Source: Pseudomonadota bacterium
Lineage (GTDB): Bacteria; Pseudomonadota; Alphaproteobacteria; Caulobacterales; Caulobacteraceae
Length of the DNA stretch: 64,000 nt
Assembly (NCBI GenBank): GCA_021808285.1
Contig: JAKBBV010000006.1
Span: 1 to 64,000 of the forward strand
Direction: 5' to 3'
Of this stretch, positions 8,896-19,496 are shown in pieces. Under the pieces are notes generated by a model. The model saw nothing but the letters and a program-made list of their open reading frames with translations. It was not told the origin of the DNA and did no database searches. Each line of letters opens with the position of its first letter. The first letter of the stretch is position 1. The position numbers and the translations under genes are program-made.

Positions 8896-9612
8896 GGCGT
8901 CAAGGCTCCAGGGCGAGGAAACCCTCGGGGAGCCCACGGGACCCCGCCGGGGGCGGGGTCGGGAAACGGCGTCGCTTAGGTGCAGGCGCGCGCGCATCCC
9001 CGGCCCCGGAGGGGCTGGCGGCGGAGACGGCGGTCATACGCGACGGCGAACATGGCGGCGTCTCTTAGCGCCGGCGCGGCAAAAGGCAAGGCGCCAAGGG
9101 ACCGGTCGCGTGACGCACTGAGCTCGGGCCGCGGATTTTGCGATTCACGATCGTTTAAGCTATTGTTATATTAGGTTTTTTCTAGATCCGAGACGGAGAA
9201 ACCTCCGTGTTTGCGGGCGATATTGGCCGCATCCCTGGCCACAGATTGGCGGCGGATTGGCATCGGAAGCGCATCAGTTCGGCATCGACCGGGCCGGCTC
9301 CTGGCCGGTCTCTGGCCGTTCCTTCGGGAGGCGACCCGCTTTCGTACAGGGGTCGGCGAGATGACCGCGGCGGGTGCGCGGTTTTGCATCGAGTCTGAAG
9401 TCGCGCAGCGTCGCCGATATATTTCGTTTTGTCAAGGTTTATCGCCATATCCCCCGATTATGCGCCCATGGATTGCTTTTCGCAATCACCCGAGGTCTCG
9501 GACGCGGAGGTGATGATTTCGCCCCAAGGCCTTGACGCCGAGGGCCCCGCGGGCGCCAACTGGGATTCAAACGATCGTTCGAAGACTCGGAACACACCAG
9601 GGAGACGCGCCC
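8896..9612. other. 717-bp intergenic region without a supportable gene
   Basis: Short reading frames exist on both strands but none has a convincing start, composition or recognisable domain. The stretch around 9140-9185 is AT-rich for this genome and could carry promoters for the acetyltransferase or for the rightward deacylase. Two similar palindromic words occur, ACGATCGT at 9147-9154 and AACGATCGTT at 9570-9579, both preceded by GATTCA. The second lies about 35 bp before the deacylase start. They could be operator half-sites, but two short matches are weak evidence. Confidence 0.5.
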
Positions 9613-11343
9613 ATGGCCAGCGCCTATGATCTCGTCATTCGCGGCGCCGAGGTGTTCGATGGCGACGGAGGGCCCTCGCGCCAGGCGGATCTCGCCATCA
9701 GCGGCGGACGCATCGCCCTGGTCGGCGCCGTGGCGGGACGCGGCGCGGAGGAGATCGACGCGCGGGGCCTGATCGCCGCCCCGGGCTTTGTCGACATCCA
9801 TACCCATTACGACGGCCAGGCCACCTGGGACACGCATATGCAGCCCTCGTCCTGGCATGGCGTGACCACCGTGGTGATGGGCAATTGCGGCGTCGGATTC
9901 GCCCCCTGCCGCGAGGCCGATCACGACCGCCTGATCCGCCTCATGGAGGGGGTGGAGGACATCCCCTTCCCCGTCCTCACCGAGGGTCTGGACTGGAGCT
10001 GGACGAGCTATCCCGACTATCTGGAGACGCTCTCGGCCCGTCGATTCGACGTGGACGTGGGAAGTCAGCTCCCCCACGCGGCCCTGCGCGTCTTCGTCAT
10101 GGGCCAGCGCGGCGTCGATCGCGAGCCGGCCACGGCCGAGGACATCGCCGCCATGTCTGCCCTGGCCAAGACGGCCATGGAGGCGGGGTCGCTCGGCTTC
10201 TCCACCTCGCGCACCCTCAATCACCGCACCAGCGACGGCCAACCGACGCCGACGCTCACCGCCGACGAAGACGAGCTCACCGGAATCGCGCTGGGCCTCA
10301 CCGCCGCCGGTCGCGGCGTGGTCCAGGTGGTCTCCGACTTCGCCGATCCCGAGGCCGAGTTCGCCATGTTGCGGCGGATCGCCGAGACGAGCGGCCGGCC
10401 TTTGTCCTTCACCCTGGCCCAGGGAGGACGCGACCCCAAGGGATATCGCCGCCTCCTGGCCGCACTCGAAGCGGCCACCGGTGCAGGACTGCCGATCAAG
10501 GCCCAGGCCGCGGCGCGGGCGGTGGGCGTGCTCCTGGGACTGGAGCTCACGGTCAATCCCTTCAGCCGCTGGCCGGTCTATCGGGAGATCGCCGCCCTCA
10601 GCCTGGCCGAGCGGGTGGAGCGGCTGCGCGATCCGCTGTTCCGAGCCCGCCTCCTGGCGAGTCCGCCGGAAGAGGCCGGCCGCGCCCTTGCCAGCGACTG
10701 GACGCGCATGTTCCTGTTCGGACCGGAGCCGGACTATGAGCCCTCACCCGAGGCTTCGGTCGCGGCGCATGCGGCGCGCCAGGGCCGAGAGCCCGAAGGC
10801 GTGGCCCTCGATCACATGCTCAGTCGCGAGGGCCGGGGCATGCTCTATGTCCCTTTCCTCAACTACAGTGAGGGCTCGCTCGACGCCGTGCGCGAGATGC
10901 TGATCCACCCGGACACCGTGCCCGGCCTCTCGGACGGGGGCGCCCATGTGGGCATGATCTGCGACGGCAGCTTCCCCACCTCCCTTCTGACCCTCTGGAC
11001 GCGCGACCGCACGCGCGGACCGAAGATCCCGCTCGCCGAGGCCATCCGACTCCAGACCCGCGAGACCGCGCGGTGCGTGGGGCTGCACGACCGGGGCCGC
11101 CTGGCGGTCGGATATCGGGCCGATCTCAACCTGATCGATTATGACGCGTTGAGCCTCGACGCACCGGAGGTGGCCTACGACCTGCCGGCCGGGGGGCGGC
11201 GGCTGATCCAGCGGGCGCGCGGCTATCGCGCTACGCTCGTGGCCGGTCAGGTTACCTATCGCGACGGCGCCCCCACGGGCGTCCTTCCGGGGAGACTGCT
11301 GCGCGGCGCCCAGACCGCGCCCGCAGTTCTGGCGGCGGAATAG
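9613..11343 (+). CDS. N-acyl-D-amino-acid deacylase / D-aminoacylase-family amidohydrolase
   Basis: 576 residues from the ATG at 9613, preceded by GGGAG. The protein is an amidohydrolase-superfamily TIM barrel. It has the metal-binding HTH at residues 63-65 (DIHTHYDGQ), a cysteine in GNCGVGFAPC at about 92 that matches the metal-ligand cysteine of D-aminoacylases, and a late GLSDGGAHVG with the catalytic Asp. The family hydrolyses N-acyl-D-amino acids and related compounds. It lies 24 bp before a TauD/TfdA oxygenase gene, probably in the same transcript, which suggests a small catabolic unit. The exact substrate is not readable. Confidence 0.88.
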   Translation: MASAYDLVIRGAEVFDGDGGPSRQADLAISGGRIALVGAVAGRGAEEIDARGLIAAPGFVDIHTHYDGQATWDTHMQPSSWHGVTTVVMGNCGVGFAPCREADHDRLIRLMEGVEDIPFPVLTEGLDWSWTSYPDYLETLSARRFDVDVGSQLPHAALRVFVMGQRGVDREPATAEDIAAMSALAKTAMEAGSLGFSTSRTLNHRTSDGQPTPTLTADEDELTGIALGLTAAGRGVVQVVSDFADPEAEFAMLRRIAETSGRPLSFTLAQGGRDPKGYRRLLAALEAATGAGLPIKAQAAARAVGVLLGLELTVNPFSRWPVYREIAALSLAERVERLRDPLFRARLLASPPEEAGRALASDWTRMFLFGPEPDYEPSPEASVAAHAARQGREPEGVALDHMLSREGRGMLYVPFLNYSEGSLDAVREMLIHPDTVPGLSDGGAHVGMICDGSFPTSLLTLWTRDRTRGPKIPLAEAIRLQTRETARCVGLHDRGRLAVGYRADLNLIDYDALSLDAPEVAYDLPAGGRRLIQRARGYRATLVAGQVTYRDGAPTGVLPGRLLRGAQTAPAVLAAE

Positions 11344-11367
11344 ATCCGCGAGGACAGGAGATCCGGC

Positions 11368-12387
11368 ATGACCCTCGAACCCCTGGAAACGGCCTGCGAG
11401 TGGCGGGCGGAGGATATGGCCGATCCGGCCGCGTGGATGGAGACCCTCTCCCCCGCGGAGATCGAGGAGGTGGCCCAGGCCATCGGCGCGGCGCGCGCCA
11501 AGTCGGGGGATTTTCTGGACATCGGGGCCGGCGACTTCCCCCTGCCCACCCTGCGCGCCCGACTGAAGCGGATCGAACGCGAGCTGATCGACGGGCGGGG
11601 CGTGGTCCTCATCCGGGGTCTCGACCCCGCGCGATTCGACCGCGACGCCCTTTGTCTCGCCTATTGGGGGATCGGCGCGCATCTGGGCCGGCCCTGGCCG
11701 CAGAACCACCACGGACACGTCCTGGGCGACGTGACCGATCAAGGCAAGGCCCCGGGCGATCCGACAGCGCGCGGCAACGAGCTGGGCCAGATCGGGCTGG
11801 AGTTCCACTGCGACGGCTCGGACCTTGTGGGTCTTCTGTGCCTCGCCAACGGGGCGAGCGGCGGGGAATCGGCGGTGTGCAATTCCGTGGCCCTGCACAA
11901 CACCCTGGTTCGCGAGCGGCCGGACCTGGCGGCCGAACTCTACAAGCCCCAGCCCTATGACATGCGCGGCGAACAGGCGCCGGGTGCGCGCGGATGGTAC
12001 GAGCTTCCGGTCTTCACGCGCCATGGCGAGAGGCTCTTCGTCCGCCTGATCGGGGCCTATATTCACGCCTCGCAGAGGCATCCGGATGCGCCGCGCCTGA
12101 CCGACGCGGCCCTCGAAGCCCTGGCCTGGATGCGGACGGCGGCGGAGAGCGGACGCTGGAGCGTGACCATGGATTTCCAGCCCGGCGACATGCAGTTCAT
12201 CAACAACTACCATGTCCTGCATGGCCGCTCGCCCTATGTGGACGACCGGGCCGCCGGAAAGGTGCGTCACCTCAAGCGCCTGTGGCTCGAGACGGACTAT
12301 CTCACCGACCGGCCGGCCTATTTCCGTAACAACGTCTCCGGCCACTGGGCCCGGCGCAAGGTGGTCAGCCGGCTCGACGCCGCCTGA
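11368..12387 (+). CDS. TauD/TfdA-family Fe(II)/2-oxoglutarate dioxygenase
   Basis: 339 residues. The start ATG is 24 bp after the deacylase stop and follows an AGGAG site. The iron triad is visible: His147-x-Asp149 in FHCDGSD and His285 in YHVLHGRSPY, with Arg304 (RHLKRLW) placed to hold 2-oxoglutarate. Enzymes of this fold hydroxylate small substrates such as taurine, aryloxyalkanoates or betaines. Coupling with the deacylase suggests that the two act on one substrate class (inference). Confidence 0.85.
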   Translation: MTLEPLETACEWRAEDMADPAAWMETLSPAEIEEVAQAIGAARAKSGDFLDIGAGDFPLPTLRARLKRIERELIDGRGVVLIRGLDPARFDRDALCLAYWGIGAHLGRPWPQNHHGHVLGDVTDQGKAPGDPTARGNELGQIGLEFHCDGSDLVGLLCLANGASGGESAVCNSVALHNTLVRERPDLAAELYKPQPYDMRGEQAPGARGWYELPVFTRHGERLFVRLIGAYIHASQRHPDAPRLTDAALEALAWMRTAAESGRWSVTMDFQPGDMQFINNYHVLHGRSPYVDDRAAGKVRHLKRLWLETDYLTDRPAYFRNNVSGHWARRKVVSRLDAA

Positions 12388-12459
12388 GGCGGGGGCAGCC
12401 GCCGCCAGGCGCTCCAGAATCGGGAGCGCGCTCGCGACGGCGCCATGGAAAACCCGCGC

Positions 12460-14685
<2,226 letters not shown>

Positions 14686-14711
14686 CTAGACCTGCAACGC
14701 CCATTGATCCA

Positions 14712-14748
14712 ATCGATTTAATCTCGGTCTGGGATAGGTCCCGCCTAT
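14712..14748 (-). promoter_or_regulatory. OxyR-like operator upstream of katG
   Basis: 14734-14748 reads ATAG-GTCCCGC-CTAT, matching the OxyR element ATAG-N7-CTAT including the T at the second spacer position. Exactly 22 bp to the left, ATCG-ATTTAAT-CTCG (14712-14726) is a weaker copy that keeps the spacer T and A of the consensus. Two elements 22 bp apart is the arrangement of the OxyR operator. The pair lies 72-108 bp upstream of katG, a textbook OxyR target. This is a pattern match only. Confidence 0.45.
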
Positions 14749-14840
14749 TTCCGCTGGGAGGCGACGGTCGGCTCCAGCCTCCCGTCACCCCACTCCTGAC
14801 CATCCTCAGCCGAGGTGATGGTCCTTCGGCGCCGGCCGAT

Positions 14841-14869
14841 TTGACTTTCGGCGCCGCCTTCCCTTATAG
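14841..14869 (+). promoter_or_regulatory. Sigma-70-type promoter for rpmJ
   Basis: TTGACT (14841-14846) and TTATAG (14864-14869) are separated by 17 bp, close to the housekeeping consensus. Transcription would start near 14876, about 36 bases before the rpmJ start codon. Confidence 0.6.
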
Positions 14870-14911
14870 GCGCGGCTCTTTCGCACGAACCCCCTGCCCA
14901 CGAGTCCCTCC

Positions 14912-15037
14912 ATGAAGGTCAGAAGCTCGCTCAAGACCCTCAAGACGCGTCACCGCGACTGCAAGCTCGTGCGCCGCAAGGGTCGCCTCTATGTGATCAA
15001 CAAGGCGGATCCGCGCTACAAGGCCCGTCAGGGTTAA
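14912..15037 (+). CDS. rpmJ: 50S ribosomal protein L36 (bL36)
   Basis: 41 residues: [17 protein letters not shown] followed by a basic tail with [15 protein letters not shown]. The length and sequence are those of the larger bL36 form. It has a single Cys rather than the Cys/His cluster of the zinc-binding form, so it is the zinc-independent type. It stands alone behind a good promoter. No strong ribosome-binding site is visible upstream of the ATG. Confidence 0.93.
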   Translation: MKVRSSLKTLKTRHRDCKLVRRKGRLYVINKADPRYKARQG

Positions 15038-15121
15038 GGCGCGGGGAAGCGGGCTGACGCCGTCCAGAGGAAGGCCCGGCCCCGATTTTCGCGATCCGGA
15101 GCCCTTTCGTGCATCCGGCCC

Positions 15122-15559
<438 letters not shown>

Positions 15560-15562
15560 GCC

Positions 15563-16510
15563 GTGGCTGCCATGCCGTTCCGTCTCGCCCGACGCCGGGT
15601 GTTCGTGGCCGGTCACAGGGGCATGGTGGGCCAGGCTCTGGTTCGGCGCCTGGCCCGGGAGGGCTGCGAGGTGCTGACGGCGCCGCGCGGCGAGCTGGAC
15701 CTGACCCGACAGGCGGAGGTCGAGGACTGGATGGCGAAGGCCCGTCCGGAGGCCGTGTTCGTGGCCGCCGCCCGGGTGGGCGGCATCCTCGCCAACGACT
15801 CCCGGCCGGTGGATTTCCTGCTGGAGAACCTCAATATCGAGACCAATCTGATCGATTCCGCCCATCGGGTCGGAGTCGCCAAGCTATTGTTCCTCGGGTC
15901 GAGCTGCATCTACCCGCGCCTGGCGGACCAGCCGATCCGCGAGGAGGCCCTGCTCACGGGCTCTCTGGAGCCGACCAACGAGGCCTACGCCATAGCCAAG
16001 ATCGCCGGGGTCAAACTGGTTCAGGCCTATCGCCGCCAGCACGGGGCGGACTTCATCAGCGCCATGCCCACCAACCTCTATGGTCCTGGCGACAATTTCG
16101 ACCTGGAGACCAGCCATGTCCTGCCGGCCCTGCTGCGCAAGGCGCACGAGGCCAAGGCGACCGGCGCCGGAAGCCTGGCGGTGTGGGGATCGGGGACGCC
16201 CCGACGCGAGTTCCTGCACGTGGACGACTGCGCCGACGCCCTGGTGACCCTGATGAAGGACTGGTCGGACCCCATGCCGGTCAATGTCGGCTGCGGCGAG
16301 GACATCGCCATCGGGGATCTGGCGAGGCTCACGGCCGCGGCGGTGGGCTTTTCCGGCGAGATCCTGTTCGACCGCTCGCGCCCCGACGGGACCCCGCGCA
16401 AGCTCCTCGATGTGGGCCGGCTGTTCGGCCTGGGCTGGCGGCCAAGGATCGGCCTGGAGGCGGGCCTCTCCGCGACCTATCGCTGGTTCCAGGAGAACCG
16501 CGCGACCTGA
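15563..16510 (+). CDS. fcl: GDP-L-fucose synthase (GDP-4-keto-6-deoxymannose epimerase/reductase)
   Basis: 315 residues from a GTG at 15563; an ATG at 15572 is an equally possible start. It is an extended short-chain dehydrogenase with the NADP loop GHRGMVG at 17-23, a GSSCIYP catalytic-Ser region near 112-118 and Tyr142-x3-Lys146 (YAIAK). It catalyses the last step to GDP-L-fucose, after GMD. The frame is intact although the neighbouring gmd is broken. Either another gmd exists elsewhere, or this gene is a recently orphaned survivor. Its stop is followed by a convergent GT4 gene. Confidence 0.92.
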   Translation: MAAMPFRLARRRVFVAGHRGMVGQALVRRLAREGCEVLTAPRGELDLTRQAEVEDWMAKARPEAVFVAAARVGGILANDSRPVDFLLENLNIETNLIDSAHRVGVAKLLFLGSSCIYPRLADQPIREEALLTGSLEPTNEAYAIAKIAGVKLVQAYRRQHGADFISAMPTNLYGPGDNFDLETSHVLPALLRKAHEAKATGAGSLAVWGSGTPRREFLHVDDCADALVTLMKDWSDPMPVNVGCGEDIAIGDLARLTAAAVGFSGEILFDRSRPDGTPRKLLDVGRLFGLGWRPRIGLEAGLSATYRWFQENRAT

Positions 16511-16539
16511 GGGTCTCAGCCTTAGGCCCTCCCCGCCCC

Positions 16540-17646
16540 TCAGGCGGCTTCGCGGGCGCCGGCGCGGCCGCGGCGCAGGCGGGCGAGGCGACGCAGACGA
16601 CGCCAGAAGCGACGCTTCTCCGGCTCGGGATAAGGTTGCAGCAGGTGGAGGAACTCCTCGGCGCAGGCGCGCCAGGAATAGGTTTCTGCCACCTTGCGCA
16701 CCGCCGCGCGGTCGAGCTTGAGGGCCTCCATGGCGGCCTCGGCCAGCCCCCCCTCCTTGCCCGGCGCCAGGACCCCGGCCCCTGTGCCAGGAATGATGTC
16801 CACCGGACCCGGAGCCGAAAAGGCCGCCACGGGCGTGCCCGCCCCCCAGGCCTCCAGGATGACGAGGCCGAAGGTGTCGGTGAGTGAGGGGAAGACGAAC
16901 ACGTCGGCGCAGGCATAGTGTGCGGCCAGTTCGGCCTCGAACTTGGCCCCCACGAAGCGCACCTCGGGAAAGCGCGCCTCCAACTCCGCCCGTTGCGGGC
17001 CGTCGCCCACCACCACCTTGGTTCCCGGCAGGTCGAGACTGACAAAGGCCTCGATATTCTTTTCCACCGCGACGCGTCCGACATTGAGCCAGATCGGGCG
17101 CGCAAGGCCGGCGAAGACGTCCGGCTCATCCTCGCGACGCGGGCGGAAGAGCTGGGTATCCAGCCCCTTGGACCACAGTGAGATGTTGCGAAAGCCGTGC
17201 GCCTCCAGCTCCTGGCGCATGGAGGGTGTGGCCACCATGAGCCGGCCCGAGGGACGGTGGAACCAGCGCAGATAGGCATAGCCGGCGGCCAGGGGCAGGG
17301 GCAGGCGGGCCGAGACATATTCGGGAAAGCGAGTGTGGTAGCTGGTGGTGAAGGGCAGGCCCCACTCCAGGCAGATGCGCCGGGCGGCGAGGCCGATCGG
17401 CCCCTCGGTGGCGATGTGAATCGCCTCGGGTTCAAAGGTCTTGAAGCGTTCGCGGACCTTGTCCTGGGCGCCCACGGCGAGACGAATCTCCGGATAGGTG
17501 GGCATGGGGACGGTGGGAAACTGGTCGGGGCTGACGACGTCGACCTCTTCGCCCATCTCGACGAGTTCGGCGACCACCCGCGTCAGGGTGCGGACGACGC
17601 CATTGACCTGCGGCGTCCAGGCGTCGGTGGCGAGGAGAATGCGCAT
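16540..17646 (-). CDS. GT4-family glycosyltransferase (mannosyl/glucosyltransferase-like)
   Basis: 368 residues, GT-B fold. The N-terminus MRILLATDAWTPQVNGVVRT is the acceptor-side signature of MgtA/PimB-like GT4 enzymes. The donor-side motif FVFPSLTDTFGLVILEAWG carries the EX7E-type glutamates. Probable role: transfer of a hexose from a nucleotide sugar to a lipid or polysaccharide acceptor at the cytoplasmic face of the membrane. Its start overlaps the end of the LpxH-like phosphoesterase gene by 64 bp, so the two are cotranscribed and may act on one glycolipid (inference). Confidence 0.85.
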   Translation of the reverse strand: MRILLATDAWTPQVNGVVRTLTRVVAELVEMGEEVDVVSPDQFPTVPMPTYPEIRLAVGAQDKVRERFKTFEPEAIHIATEGPIGLAARRICLEWGLPFTTSYHTRFPEYVSARLPLPLAAGYAYLRWFHRPSGRLMVATPSMRQELEAHGFRNISLWSKGLDTQLFRPRREDEPDVFAGLARPIWLNVGRVAVEKNIEAFVSLDLPGTKVVVGDGPQRAELEARFPEVRFVGAKFEAELAAHYACADVFVFPSLTDTFGLVILEAWGAGTPVAAFSAPGPVDIIPGTGAGVLAPGKEGGLAEAAMEALKLDRAAVRKVAETYSWRACAEEFLHLLQPYPEPEKRRFWRRLRRLARLRRGRAGAREAA

Positions 17647-18485
17647 GCGGCGGAAACGGGCTCGGCGAGACTCGGGACAGTCAGGGGTGCGCGGGATCGG
17701 CTCCGCGACGCAGCGATCATAGACGAGCCGCGCCGGGCGGCCCAGTCGAGGATTTCCAGCCGGCCGTCGACATGCTCCACCAGGGCGGTGCAGCTTTCCA
17801 CCCAGTCGCCGTCATTGGCGTAGAGAACCTCGCCGATCCGGCGCAGGGCCGCGCGATGGATATGGCCGCAGATCACGCCGTCGAGTCCGCGCCGCCGGGC
17901 CGCCTCCGCCGCGCCCTCCTCGAAGGTGACGATATAGCGCCGCGCCCGGCCGAGCGCCGATTTCACCTGCGCCGCCAAACTCCAATAGCCGAGGCCCAGA
18001 GCGCGGCGCGCGCGGTTGAGGAGGGTGTTGGCGGCCACCAGCGCCTTGTAGGCGGCGTCGCCGATCCAGGACTTGAGGAAGGGACCCCGGGCGAGAATGT
18101 CAAAGTCGTCGCCATGCGCCACCAGCAGGCGTCGACCGTCCGCCGTCTCGTGCACTGCCTCGCGCATCACCTCCACCCCGGCGAAATGGGCGCCGGTGAA
18201 GTCGCGCAGCCGATCGTCGTGATTGCCGGGCACATAGGTCACCCTCACACCCGCTTGGGCGAAGGCCAGGAGGCGCTGCGCCACCGCGTCGTGCGAGGCC
18301 GGCCAGCGCCAGCCCTTCTTCAGCCGCCAGCCATCAACGATGTCGCCAACGAGAAAGAGCCGCTCGCACGTCAGCGAGTCGAGAAATTCGGCCAGCAATT
18401 CGGCCTGGCAATCGGGCGTTCCCAGATGAACGTCGGAGATGAAGACGCTGCGATAGGTGAGTGATGGCCTCGCCCGCTGGTCCAT
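17583..18485 (-). CDS. LpxH-like metallophosphoesterase (UDP-2,3-diacylglucosamine diphosphatase family)
   Basis: 300 residues. The calcineurin-type metal motifs are in order: SDVHLGT (18-24), GDIVDGW, GNHDD, HGDDFD and CGHIHR. This is the LpxH/YbbF pattern. The last 40 or so residues after DWAARR are Ser/Arg/Pro-rich and overlap the glycosyltransferase gene. Lipid A synthesis in Caulobacter uses the unrelated LpxI at this step, so this LpxH-like protein may cleave a different phosphoester or pyrophosphate, perhaps the partner glycosyltransferase's substrate. Motif assignment is firm; the substrate is open. Confidence 0.82.
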   Translation of the reverse strand: MDQRARPSLTYRSVFISDVHLGTPDCQAELLAEFLDSLTCERLFLVGDIVDGWRLKKGWRWPASHDAVAQRLLAFAQAGVRVTYVPGNHDDRLRDFTGAHFAGVEVMREAVHETADGRRLLVAHGDDFDILARGPFLKSWIGDAAYKALVAANTLLNRARRALGLGYWSLAAQVKSALGRARRYIVTFEEGAAEAARRRGLDGVICGHIHRAALRRIGEVLYANDGDWVESCTALVEHVDGRLEILDWAARRGSSMIAASRSRSRAPLTVPSLAEPVSAACAFSSPPTPGRRRSMASSAP

Positions 18486-18665
18486 GACGCCTCAGCCCCC
18501 GCTGCTCCGGTCAAGGGGCGATCTAGGCTGATTGCATATCGGTTTTGTGACTCGGGCTCCCGCGCCCCAGGGCGCGATGGGTTGAGGCGGAAACGCCGCA
18601 GCGTCACGTCGTGCTGCACTCTGACGTCCTTCAAGCCCGTTGCGAGCGCTCAACGCGGAGGACGG

Positions 18666-19496
18666 TCAGGGGGCGGAGACCGCCGGGTCCTCATCGAGGG
18701 GATGGCCGAGCGTCACAGGTCCGCCGGGCGCCGGCGGCGAGGGGAAGAGGCGCAGGCCCTTGAGCCACAGCCGCAGCGCCTCCAGGTGGATGGCGCCGAC
18801 CACCTTCAGGGTCAGCAGGGGCAGGAACAGGAATTGGCGCAGCAATTCGGCGTCGGTCACCTGGCGACGGACCCCGGCGAAGGAGGCGAAGATCAGTCGC
18901 TCGCCCTCCCGCCCCTGATCCGATCCGGCGCCGGCCAGACCCTCGACGATGACCGAGACGGTCTCATCCGGCGGGCGCACGGCGAAGCGGTAGGACATCT
19001 CCATGCCCATGAAGGGTGAGACGTGGAAGGTCTTGGCGCTGGCCTGACGAATCACCGGGGCGCCGCCGGCCCTCGGGTCGTCCGGGATCGGGACCACATA
19101 GGCGTGGCGCTCGCCGAAGGTGTTGTGAACCTCATAGATCAAAGCGGACAGGCGGCCGGCCGCGTCGTCGCAGAAATAGACGCTCAAGGGATTGAAGACG
19201 AAGCCCAGCACGCGCGGCATGGCCAGAAGTCGGATGCGGCCGGGCGCAAAGGTCAGGCCCGCGGCGGCGAGGCTCTCCAGCGCGAAACCGCGCGGCCCCT
19301 GCCCTTGCCCATGATCGCACCGGTAGAGACTGAAAAGATTGAAGCGGTCGCGGGACAGCAGGCGCAGGCGCGAGGCGGCGGCCCCAACCTCATCCAGATC
19401 GACGAGCAGTTGAAAAATGCGATAGCGCAGACGGTGAGACCGCGGGGCGAAGCGCGTATGGACCACGTCGCCGACGAAGAGCGAGAGGTCGCTCAC
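18666..19496 (-). CDS. DUF1365 family protein (ECF11/ChrR module)
   Basis: 276 residues, starting MSDLSLFVGDVVHTRFAPR, with LRYRIFQLLVDLDE and NPLSVYFCDD as typical DUF1365 phrases. Its start overlaps the FAD oxidoreductase stop by four bases. DUF1365 proteins are recurrent partners of FAD oxidoreductases and cyclopropane-type methyltransferases in sigma-E/ChrR (singlet oxygen) gene groups, where they take part in fatty-acyl modification. The biochemical function is not established from sequence. It is the last gene of the leftward arm driven by the ECF promoter at 20941-20969. Confidence 0.88.
   Translation of the reverse strand: MSDLSLFVGDVVHTRFAPRSHRLRYRIFQLLVDLDEVGAAASRLRLLSRDRFNLFSLYRCDHGQGQGPRGFALESLAAAGLTFAPGRIRLLAMPRVLGFVFNPLSVYFCDDAAGRLSALIYEVHNTFGERHAYVVPIPDDPRAGGAPVIRQASAKTFHVSPFMGMEMSYRFAVRPPDETVSVIVEGLAGAGSDQGREGERLIFASFAGVRRQVTDAELLRQFLFLPLLTLKVVGAIHLEALRLWLKGLRLFPSPPAPGGPVTLGHPLDEDPAVSAP

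Noticed and set aside
9147-9207. Candidate terminator near 9192-9207 (ACGGAG-loop-CTCCGT)
   Set aside because: The 6-bp stem is not followed by a T-run on either strand.
9171-9513. Short overlapping frames in the gap before the deacylase
   Set aside because: None has a recognisable domain, a clear ribosome site or consistent codon use; several conflict with each other.
10744-12345. 533-codon reverse frame opposite the deacylase and dioxygenase genes
   Set aside because: It spans two real genes on the other strand and has low-complexity composition and no domain.
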